Source: Clostridia bacterium (GTDB lineage: Bacteria; Bacillota; Clostridia; Clostridiales; Clostridiaceae). Taken from it: 10,692 bases of DNA. Both the position numbers and the translations under genes were made by a program. Position 1 is the stretch's first letter, and every line of letters starts with the position of its first letter. The DNA lies in the NCBI GenBank assembly GCA_009930125.1, contig RZYZ01000061.1:1-10692 (forward strand), given 5' to 3'. Below are positions 6,046-10,692 of this stretch, one piece after another. The notes under the pieces are model-generated. The model was not told where the DNA came from, searched no databases, and saw nothing but the letters and a program-made list of their open reading frames with translations.

Positions 6046-6675
6046 TTATTTCAGGCCAGTGCTTCCATAGCCGCCGCCCCGATTTTTTCCGATGAGGGAT
6101 ACATCATCGGTTTCGATGAATTCTGCATGGATCACCTCGTTGAAAACCACCTGGGCGATCTTTGTGCCTTTTTCCATATAGAGCGTGCCATAGGGATTGT
6201 TCTGCTCATCGAGGACAAGAAAGGGCGCAAGTCCCAATGTTTCCTGAGTTTCTGTTCCCTTGGCGCTGTAGGTGGTGAAGACGGCGCTTTTTTCATCGGG
6301 AAACAGGATTCTGCAGTTTTTCTGAACCTCCTCCCGGAGCTCTTCGTTGTAGAGCATCTCATAGGGAAGGGTAGCGATGTTATAGGTGTTTTCTGCTATG
6401 ACGCCTACAGGATTTCTATAGCCCGCATCAACGGTGCCTGGGCTGTTAGGGATACTGAGGCTGGTCTTCAGAGAGAGTCCGCTTCTGGGTCTTACCTGCA
6501 TCTCGATGGAATCAGGCAGGGCGACTTTGAAATTTAGCGGAATGATGATTTTTTCTCCCGGCCTTATGACCAGATCCTCTGCCGCATAGACGTCCGCCCC
6601 TGCATCATTGAAATTGGCATAAGCCGGAATTCTGCCATCGTCCATGAGTTCAATATATATTTTTTCTTTCTTCAT
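6046..6675 (-). CDS. dut: dUTP diphosphatase with large insert before motif IV
   Basis: It hydrolyses dUTP to dUMP and pyrophosphate, keeping uracil out of DNA and feeding thymidylate synthesis. The trimeric-dUTPase motifs are all present: I NDAGADVYA (23-31), II RPRSGLS (62-68), III GTVDAGY (80-86, catalytic Asp83), IV KGTKIAQVVF (169-178) and V RGGGYGSTG (199-207). Common dUTPases have about 145-155 residues; this one has 209. The surplus lies between motifs III and IV (about residues 97-168), including a charged probable helix (NEELREEVQKNC) and a TYSAKGTETQETLGLAPF segment. The function of the insert is unknown. GGGAG (6683-6687) is 7 bases before the ATG. It diverges from the HD-domain gene and converges on the thioredoxin gene. 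Confidence 0.92.
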   Translation of the reverse strand: MKKEKIYIELMDDGRIPAYANFNDAGADVYAAEDLVIRPGEKIIIPLNFKVALPDSIEMQVRPRSGLSLKTSLSIPNSPGTVDAGYRNPVGVIAENTYNIATLPYEMLYNEELREEVQKNCRILFPDEKSAVFTTYSAKGTETQETLGLAPFLVLDEQNNPYGTLYMEKGTKIAQVVFNEVIHAEFIETDDVSLIGKNRGGGYGSTGLK

Positions 6676-6728
6676 TTTTCTGCTCCCATCTCTTCATCTA
6701 AAATAAGGTATAATAGTATCAATATCTA

Positions 6729-6779
6729 AGGGAGACTGCTCCCTACCTTCTATTATAAGCGAATACAATCTCTCGGCAA
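6729..6779 (-). promoter_or_regulatory. dut promoter and transcript-start hairpin
   Basis: On the minus strand, TTGCCG (6779-6774), a 16-base spacer and TATAAT (6757-6752) place the start near 6745. A perfect inverted repeat AGGGAG/CTCCCT (6729-6734 and 6739-6744, 4-base loop) would then form the first bases of the dut mRNA, or an operator just downstream of the start. The divergent HD gene has TATAAT at 6709-6714 and TACAAT at 6764-6769 on the plus strand, but neither has a clear -35 box. Confidence 0.45.
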
Positions 6780-6797
6780 AGAAAAAGGAGCGGGTGT

Positions 6798-7268
6798 ATG
6801 GTGGAAAAAGAGAAACTGATAAGACTGCCTCTCTTTGAAAGAGCCCTGACCCTGGCGGCGATGATGCACGCAGGTCAGGAAGACAAAGGGGGACAGCCCT
6901 ATGTGATGCATGTGATCCGGGTCATGATGGAGCTGAAAGAGCCGGAGCTGAAAGTGGCGGCTCTTCTTCACGATCTTCTGGAAGACACCGATCTTAGGGC
7001 AGAGGATCTGCTGGCCTATGGATTCAGTGAAGAGACCATAAAAGTCGTGGCGCTTCTTTCGAGAGAACCTGAAGAGCCCTATATGGACTATATCAGAAGA
7101 TTATCCGGGGATGAAAGAGCCATCAAGGTCAAACTCAGTGATCTCAAAGACAATCAGAATCGAACCAGACTCAAGGGAAGCCTCAGCCAGGAAGACCTGA
7201 AGAGAATGGAGAAATATCATCGGGCAGAAGAATATCTTCTCCGTGTTCTACATGGCAGGGAAGGATAG
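6798..7268 (+). CDS. Small HD-domain protein related to (p)ppGpp hydrolases
   Basis: This 156-residue protein is essentially one HD domain like the hydrolase half of Rel/SpoT and the stand-alone Mesh1-type small alarmone hydrolases. Visible elements are MHAGQEDKGGQPYVMHV (24 onward), AALLHDLLEDTD (54-65) and VKLSDLKDN (111-119). The expected manganese ligands map to His38, His58, Asp59 and Asp115, and the catalytic Glu62-Asp63 pair is present. The Rel motif KLADRLHN appears as KLSDLKDN, keeping the Asp and Asn but losing Arg and His, so the substrate may differ from ppGpp. No synthetase domain is attached or adjacent. GGAG (6787-6790) is 7 bases before the ATG. It diverges from dut, and the oxidoreductase follows 48 bases later, possibly in the same transcript. 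Confidence 0.8.
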   Translation: MVEKEKLIRLPLFERALTLAAMMHAGQEDKGGQPYVMHVIRVMMELKEPELKVAALLHDLLEDTDLRAEDLLAYGFSEETIKVVALLSREPEEPYMDYIRRLSGDERAIKVKLSDLKDNQNRTRLKGSLSQEDLKRMEKYHRAEEYLLRVLHGREG

Positions 7269-7316
7269 GACGCTGCTGGAACTTTTTTGAAGGAACAGAA
7301 ACTAGGAGGAAATGAA

Positions 7317-8294
7317 ATGAAAAACATCACATTCGGAATCATCGGCTGCGGAGACGTGACAGAGAAAAAGAGCGGCCCTGCCTTTCAGAAGCTTCCACAC
7401 ACCACGCTGAAGTGGGTGATGCGAAGAAACGAAGAGAAACTCATAGACTATGCAAGGAGACATAATGTGAAGCACTATACTACGGATTACAAGGAGATTC
7501 TGGAGGACTCGGAAGTGGATGCGGTCTACATCGCCACACCACCGTCTATGCATAAATTCTATACCATCGAGGCAGCAAAACATAAGAAGGATGTCTATGT
7601 GGAAAAACCCATGGCAATGACGGTGGCAGAGTGCAGAGAAATGATGAAGGTCTGCAAAGACGAAGGAGTGAAGCTTTTTGTAGCGTACTACAGAAGATCC
7701 CAGAAGAAGTTCAGGACCGTCAAAAGGCTTCTGGGAAATCATGAGATCGGAGAAATCAGATCCTTTCAGTATCACTATGTGAATCCCCTGCCGCAGCATA
7801 ATCCCAATAGAGCATGGCTCTATGATCCGGAAGTCTCCGGAGGCGGTCAGCTCTATGACGTGGGTTCTCACATGATGGACATGATACTCTATCTCTTTGG
7901 AGAAGTGAGCTATGCCAAAGGAATATCATCCAATCAGTCCGGCGCGCTGGATGTGGAGGACAATACATCAGGGATTCTTTCCTTCAGAAACGGCGTTCAG
8001 GGAACGGTGCAGATGACTTTCAACGGAAAGATCAGTGAGGATGAGTTGGTGGTGACAGGAAGTGAAGGAACGCTGAAATTCTCTATCATGAGTAATGAGC
8101 CTCTGAAGATCATGAAGCCTGAAAGCATGGATGAGATTGTTTTTGAGGAGCTGGAGCATGTTCAGATGCCGCTGATCAGTGATGTGGCTCAGGCCATGGC
8201 TGGAGAAAATGAACTGGATTCCACTGGACTATACGGACTGAGCACTCAGGAAATCATTGAAACATTCAGAGACAGTAAGGAAATCAGATACTGA
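7317..8294 (+). CDS. Gfo/Idh/MocA-family NAD(P)-dependent oxidoreductase
   Basis: This 325-residue cytoplasmic dehydrogenase is of normal length for the family, which oxidises or reduces sugars, inositols and related cyclic polyols. The N-terminal Rossmann fold has GIIGCGDV (7-14). VDAVYIATPPSMH (67-79) and VEKPMAMT (95-102) are the family's dinucleotide and EKP motifs, with Lys97 the expected catalytic lysine. The C-terminal domain has GGGQLYDVGSHMMD, in which Asp181 and His185 are the expected catalytic pair. AGGAGG (7304-7309) is 7 bases before the ATG, which settles the start against an upstream in-frame TTG at 7287. There is no sugar transporter or regulator beside it, so the substrate cannot be told. 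It may be co-transcribed with the HD gene. Confidence 0.9.
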   Translation: MKNITFGIIGCGDVTEKKSGPAFQKLPHTTLKWVMRRNEEKLIDYARRHNVKHYTTDYKEILEDSEVDAVYIATPPSMHKFYTIEAAKHKKDVYVEKPMAMTVAECREMMKVCKDEGVKLFVAYYRRSQKKFRTVKRLLGNHEIGEIRSFQYHYVNPLPQHNPNRAWLYDPEVSGGGQLYDVGSHMMDMILYLFGEVSYAKGISSNQSGALDVEDNTSGILSFRNGVQGTVQMTFNGKISEDELVVTGSEGTLKFSIMSNEPLKIMKPESMDEIVFEELEHVQMPLISDVAQAMAGENELDSTGLYGLSTQEIIETFRDSKEIRY

Positions 8295-8318
8295 AAAATA
8301 AATTCGGGCAAAAATTAA

Positions 8319-8344
8319 GACTTCTGCAAGTTATTGCAGAAGTC
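8319..8344. terminator. Hairpin between convergent oxidoreductase and lipoprotein genes
   Basis: A perfect 10-bp stem GACTTCTGCA/TGCAGAAGTC with a 6-base loop. On the minus strand it is followed by TTAATTTTTG, so it best fits a terminator for the gpx-lipoprotein transcript. On the plus strand the T run is absent, though it lies 25 bases after the oxidoreductase stop and may serve both. I see nothing else between 8345 and 8494 beyond AT-rich sequence. Confidence 0.6.
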
Positions 8345-8494
8345 ATGTCCATTCTTTAAAGCAATTTGAGGATTTCCTCTGGATTCCTTTTGTCCTGTAT
8401 TGGTTGTCAGAAGTACAGTGAGAATAATACTCTACTTCCTTCTTTAGTATAACAAAAATCAGATGATTATAACAGTGGATTCTATAAAAAATAT

Positions 8495-8917
8495 TCAGTT
8501 TCCTTGATAAATCCACAGCTCTTCATGAATATTCTTTTCATCAATGAGAAAGTAGTTCTTGGATTCGGTTCTGCTGATATGGGTATAGACCATCTCATCA
8601 CTGATCTGAGATTTATTGGAGTCCTTATCCATGAAATATCTGGAAGCGTGAATCAGTTCACCATCGTAATGGATTGTGATCACATACTGGCTTCTGGTCA
8701 GGTCGTAGATGACGATATGGACCGAATCTTCTCTTTTCGCATCGACATTCTGCATGAAAATTTCAAATCGCTCATGATTTGCGCTATTGGTTCCATCTAA
8801 GACAATATAGCCTTTACTGACTGCATCTTCCCTGGGAAAATATTCCTCTTTCGCTGAACATCCCGTAATGAGAAATAGAACCAGAAGAGCGGACAGGGGG
8901 ATCATAAATCTTCTCAT
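8495..8917 (-). CDS. DUF4362-like lipoprotein
   Basis: This 140-residue protein has a lipoprotein signal: MRRF, a hydrophobic stretch, and the lipobox ITGC with Cys20 as the lipidated residue. It should sit on the outer face of the membrane. The mature part (EDAVSKGYIVLDG, then HERFEIFMQNVDAKREDSVHI, then ITIHYDGELIHASRYF) resembles DUF4362 secreted proteins of Bacillota, whose function is unknown. This family call is from memory of the pattern. AGGAG is 8 bases before the ATG. The peroxidase gene upstream ends 18 bases earlier on the same strand, with no terminator between, so the two are very likely one operon. No catalytic motif is visible. Confidence 0.7.
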   Translation of the reverse strand: MRRFMIPLSALLVLFLITGCSAKEEYFPREDAVSKGYIVLDGTNSANHERFEIFMQNVDAKREDSVHIVIYDLTRSQYVITIHYDGELIHASRYFMDKDSNKSQISDEMVYTHISRTESKNYFLIDEKNIHEELWIYQGN

Positions 8918-8935
8918 GGGAGTTTCTCCTATCGT

Positions 8936-9409
8936 CTACAGCAGTTCCAGTATGTCTTTTTCTATGGATAGAGGATTGGTGGTGGGCGCATATCTTCTGA
9001 TGACTTGCCCTTCCTGGTTCACAAGAAATTTTGTGAAGTTCCATTTCACAGCATCTCCCAGGAGACCGCTGGTTTCTTTTCTCAGATACTTGAATAGTTC
9101 ATGGGCATGTTCTCCGTTGACATCCACCTTGGAAAACATCGGGAAGGTCACCCCATAATTGATTTCGCAGAAATTACGGATCGCTTCTTCATCACCGGGT
9201 TCCTGACTCTTGAACTGGTTGCATGGAAATCCGAGCACAAGAAAATTCTTGTCCTTGAGCTTCTGATACAGTTTCTCCAGATCCGCATATTGAGGAGTAA
9301 AGCCGCATTTGCTGGCGGTATTTACAATAAGAAGAACTTTCCCCTCATACTTCCTCATGGATTGCAGTTCTCCATCGATGTCTGTCGCATGAAATTCATA
9401 TATACTCAT
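8936..9409 (-). CDS. Glutathione peroxidase family protein, cysteine type (paralogue 1)
   Basis: This 157-residue thiol peroxidase reduces hydrogen or organic peroxides. It has the catalytic site NTASKCGF with Cys35 (a TGC codon, not selenocysteine), Gln69 in the QEP motif, and Trp123-Asn124 in KWNFTKF. Cys81 in NFCEINYGVTF matches the resolving cysteine of thioredoxin-dependent members, so thioredoxin rather than glutathione is the likely reductant; Cys63 lies in FPCNQF. The ATG at 9409 is chosen because GAGG lies 6 bases before it and the downstream paralogue starts with the same MS(I/V)YE. An in-frame ATG at 9457 has no good ribosome site and adds a non-homologous 16-residue tail. The lipoprotein gene follows in the same transcript. 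Confidence 0.93.
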   Translation of the reverse strand: MSIYEFHATDIDGELQSMRKYEGKVLLIVNTASKCGFTPQYADLEKLYQKLKDKNFLVLGFPCNQFKSQEPGDEEAIRNFCEINYGVTFPMFSKVDVNGEHAHELFKYLRKETSGLLGDAVKWNFTKFLVNQEGQVIRRYAPTTNPLSIEKDILELL

Positions 9410-9445
9410 AAAGCACCTCAAAAAATTAATAATATTGTTACAGTT

Positions 9446-9474
9446 AGGATAAGACATTAATTAAATAATGTCAA
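9446..9474 (-). promoter_or_regulatory. Promoter of peroxidase paralogue 1 with inverted repeat in the spacer
   Basis: On the minus strand, consensus TTGACA (9474-9469), a 17-base spacer and TATCCT (9451-9446), 37 bases before the ATG. A perfect 7-bp inverted repeat, GACATTA (9453-9459) and TAATGTC (9466-9472) with a 6-base gap, occupies almost the entire spacer and part of the -35 box. A bound dimer would compete with RNA polymerase. Confidence 0.6.
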
Positions 9475-9501
9475 ATATTATTGCGTGCAAGGTATTATTT
9501 A

Positions 9502-9537
9502 GCGGATGAAAAGAAGCGCCTTTTTCAAGGCGCTTCT
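9502..9537 (-). terminator. Terminator of peroxidase paralogue 2
   Basis: A perfect 11-bp stem, AGAAGCGCCTT (9512-9522) and AAGGCGCTTCT (9527-9537), with a 4-base loop. On the minus strand it is followed by TTTTC. It begins 8 bases after the stop of the upstream peroxidase gene, so the two peroxidase genes are separate transcription units. Confidence 0.8.
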
Positions 9538-9545
9538 GACTGTTT

Positions 9546-10022
9546 CTATAATAGAATCTCCCTGATGTCCTTTTCGATATCCATGGGATCTACCTGCGGA
9601 GCATATCTTCTGATCACTTTTCCGTCTTTTCCCACAAGGAATTTGGTGAAGTTCCATTTCACCGAATCACCAAGCAGTCCTTTGGTCTCTTTTCTGAGAT
9701 ACCGGAAAAGGGGATGGGCATTTTCACCGTTCACATCGATTTTGGAGAACATGGGGAAGGTTACCCCGTAGTTCAGTTCACAGAAATTCTTGATTCCAGC
9801 CTCATCTTCCGGTTCCTGATTCTTGAACTGGTTGCTGGGGAATCCCAGTACCATAAAGCCCTGATCCTTCATATTTTCGTAGAGAGTTTCCAGTCCCTGA
9901 AATTGCGGGGCAAATCCGCACTTGCTGGCAGTGTTCACAATGAGCAGGACTTTCCCTTCATACTGACTCAGATCCTGCTTCTCTCCATCGATGTCAATTG
10001 CGCTGTACTCATATACACTCAT
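9546..10022 (-). CDS. Glutathione peroxidase family protein, cysteine type (paralogue 2)
   Basis: This 158-residue thiol peroxidase has Cys35 in NTASKCGF, Gln69 in QEP, Trp123-Asn124 in KWNFTKF, and the resolving-type cysteine in NFCELNYGV. My hand alignment to its neighbour gives about 113 identities in 157 positions with no gap until the last residue, so this is a tandem duplication. It differs at position 63, where FPCNQF has become FPSNQF, removing a third cysteine. Like its neighbour it lacks selenocysteine and probably uses thioredoxin. AAGGAG lies 9 bases before the ATG. It has its own promoter and its own terminator. Confidence 0.94.
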   Translation of the reverse strand: MSVYEYSAIDIDGEKQDLSQYEGKVLLIVNTASKCGFAPQFQGLETLYENMKDQGFMVLGFPSNQFKNQEPEDEAGIKNFCELNYGVTFPMFSKIDVNGENAHPLFRYLRKETKGLLGDSVKWNFTKFLVGKDGKVIRRYAPQVDPMDIEKDIREILL

Positions 10023-10071
10023 TTATACACACTCCTTCATTAATAATCTATATAGAGATTGTAGTATGAAT

Positions 10072-10108
10072 ATTATATTTAGTAAAATTAAATTGCGGCA
10101 AATTTAAT
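10072..10108 (-). promoter_or_regulatory. Promoter of peroxidase paralogue 2 with inverted repeat over the -35 box
   Basis: On the minus strand, TTGCCG (10101-10096), an 18-base spacer and consensus TATAAT (10077-10072), 49 bases before the ATG. A perfect 8-bp inverted repeat, ATTAAATT (10087-10094) and AATTTAAT (10101-10108) with a 6-base gap, is centred on the -35 box. It is AT-rich, so chance is somewhat more likely than for the other operator candidates. Confidence 0.5.
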
Positions 10109-10121
10109 ATAAGGGAAAATG

Positions 10122-10161
10122 AAACACTCTACGCACAGCAGTTTGCTGGTGTAGAGTGTTT
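10122..10161. terminator. Long hairpin terminator after the DUF427 gene
   Basis: AAACACTCTAC (10122-10132) pairs with GTAGAGTGTTT (10151-10161). The interior also pairs (CAGCA/TGCTG) around a GTT loop, leaving a single bulged A and one G-U pair. The minus strand reads into TTTCATTTT. It most likely ends the DUF427 transcript before the peroxidase promoter. Nothing else is evident between 10162 and 10235. Confidence 0.7.
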
Positions 10162-10235
10162 GCTTCTTGTTTGTTTACGAATCACAATGTGTGAAGAAGT
10201 AAGAATATTGGGGGAGAAATTTCTTCTGTCCGAAG

Positions 10236-10514
10236 TCAGGGCTTCACATATTGTTTTTCAAACGCCAGATGTCCAGTAATGTTTTTCGCCTTTTCCTTAG
10301 GATTCTCGTACGACCAGGCCGCATTTTTCAGCTGCTCTTCTCCTGCCTGAATGTGATAGTAAGTCGCGTCTCCTTTCCAGGGACAGGTATACTGCTTGTC
10401 GCTTTTGGTGAAATGCTCCATCTTCACGTCTTCTCTTGGGAAATAGTGATTGTTCTCCACAATTTCAGTGCGATTGCTTTCTGCAAATACGGTATCTTTA
10501 TAGACTGCTTTCAT
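10236..10514 (-). CDS. DUF427-family protein
   Basis: This 92-residue small protein matches the DUF427 family (Pfam NTP_transf_9), a compact beta fold of unknown function. It shows the typical order: KAVYKDTVFAES at the start, VENNHYFPREDV in the middle, then the signature TCPWKGDATYYHI (43-55), and a late AAWSYENPKEKAKNITGHLAF. GGAGG (10521-10525) lies 6 bases before the ATG at 10514. An in-frame GTG at 10532 overlaps the region just upstream of that site and is rejected. It is flanked by hairpins on both sides, so it is probably transcribed alone. No function can be assigned. Confidence 0.88.
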   Translation of the reverse strand: MKAVYKDTVFAESNRTEIVENNHYFPREDVKMEHFTKSDKQYTCPWKGDATYYHIQAGEEQLKNAAWSYENPKEKAKNITGHLAFEKQYVKP

Positions 10515-10552
10515 GAAGGCCCTCCTTTTCACATTTAATCTTTTTATAACAA

Positions 10553-10577
10553 GAGAGCTTCAGCAGATGAAGCTCTC
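10553..10577 (-). terminator. Terminator of the gene running off the right edge
   Basis: A perfect 10-bp stem GAGAGCTTCA (10553-10562) and TGAAGCTCTC (10568-10577) with a 5-base loop. On the minus strand the sequence after it is TTGTTAT, a modest T run. It lies 16 bases after the stop codon of the right-edge gene. Confidence 0.65.
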
Positions 10578-10593
10578 AAAGTTGTCCTGTCTC

Positions 10594-10692
10594 TTATTTA
10601 TTAAGGAACTGTTTGGTTACATCCACCAGTCTCTTCGCCTGATGTCTGACAGCGCCTTCCACATCATTCTGGATCTTGCCATCCACGATGCT
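10594..10692 (-). CDS. C-terminal end of an unidentified protein (partial)
   Basis: The last 32 codons of a minus-strand gene that continues past the right edge. The peptide begins SIVDGKIQNDVEGAVRHQ and ends in VDVTKQFLNK, then TAA. The V-D-G-K-I then helix pattern resembles the ends of NADPH-dependent FMN reductases and related flavodoxin-like proteins, but this is only an impression. The frame is supported by the terminator hairpin 16 bases after the stop and by AGA-rich codon use like its neighbours. It is too short to name. Confidence 0.55.
   Translation of the reverse strand, partial: SIVDGKIQNDVEGAVRHQAKRLVDVTKQFLNK

Noticed and set aside
6040..6537. 165-codon open frame on the plus strand opposite dut
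   Set aside because: dut on the other strand has all five family motifs and a proper ribosome site; this frame has neither.
7302..7871. 189-codon open frame on the minus strand across the oxidoreductase
   Set aside because: Antisense to a gene with clear Gfo/Idh/MocA motifs; no ribosome site.
9303..9308. Possible selenocysteine at the peroxidase catalytic site
   Set aside because: The codon is TGC in both paralogues, so they are cysteine enzymes.
9410..9457. N-terminal extension of peroxidase paralogue 1 to the ATG at 9457
   Set aside because: It would place the start upstream of the predicted transcription start and the ribosome site; the paralogue lacks any such extension.
6752..10101. 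Shared TTGCCG -35 box at dut and peroxidase paralogue 2 as a common promoter class
   Set aside because: Two copies of a near-consensus hexamer with different spacers are easily chance.
1..10692. CRISPR arrays, tRNA or rRNA genes, insertion sequences, prophage or toxin-antitoxin genes
   Set aside because: I found no regularly spaced repeats, RNA-gene landmarks, transposase motifs or paired small genes of those kinds.

Overview
The window reads as chromosomal DNA of a fermentative, probably anaerobic Bacillota. The evidence is strong purine-rich Shine-Dalgarno sites, arginine encoded mostly by AGA, AT-rich gaps with hairpin terminators, and a Clostridia/Erysipelotrichia-style citrate lyase cluster. 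Erysipelotrichia is my best guess, but the taxon is an inference, not a sequence match. I see no mobile element, tRNA, rRNA or CRISPR array.

Region 1 (1-4975) is citrate fermentation. A citC-citD-citE-citF-citX operon runs on the plus strand. The first 28 codons of a probable citrate-type transporter diverge from it on the minus strand. The roughly 485 bp between them holds a good transporter promoter, a cre-like site, a three-copy TTACCG-core repeat and a leader hairpin before citC. Citrate taken up by the transporter would be split to acetate and oxaloacetate by the CitDEF complex. CitX and CitC activate that complex. citG, needed to make the prosthetic-group precursor, is not in the window.

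Region 2 (4976-6026) holds two single-gene units, an OsmC-family protein and a thioredoxin. Each has a clear promoter, a perfect inverted repeat on that promoter and its own terminator. Region 3 (6027-8344) holds a dUTPase (minus strand) with an unusually large insert, diverging from a small HD-domain protein related to (p)ppGpp hydrolases, followed by a Gfo/Idh/MocA oxidoreductase. Region 4 (8345-10692), all minus strand, holds a DUF4362-like lipoprotein behind one cysteine glutathione peroxidase, a second closely related peroxidase, a DUF427 protein, and the last 32 codons of an unidentified gene.

The families are all known. The recurring theme is thiol-based peroxide defence (OsmC, thioredoxin, two thioredoxin-type peroxidases). 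Each of those four genes has a different perfect inverted repeat placed on its promoter. I found no convincing wholly new multi-gene system. The most interesting points are those operator-like repeats, the dUTPase insert, the stand-alone HD hydrolase beside dut, and the peroxidase duplication with its attached lipoprotein.
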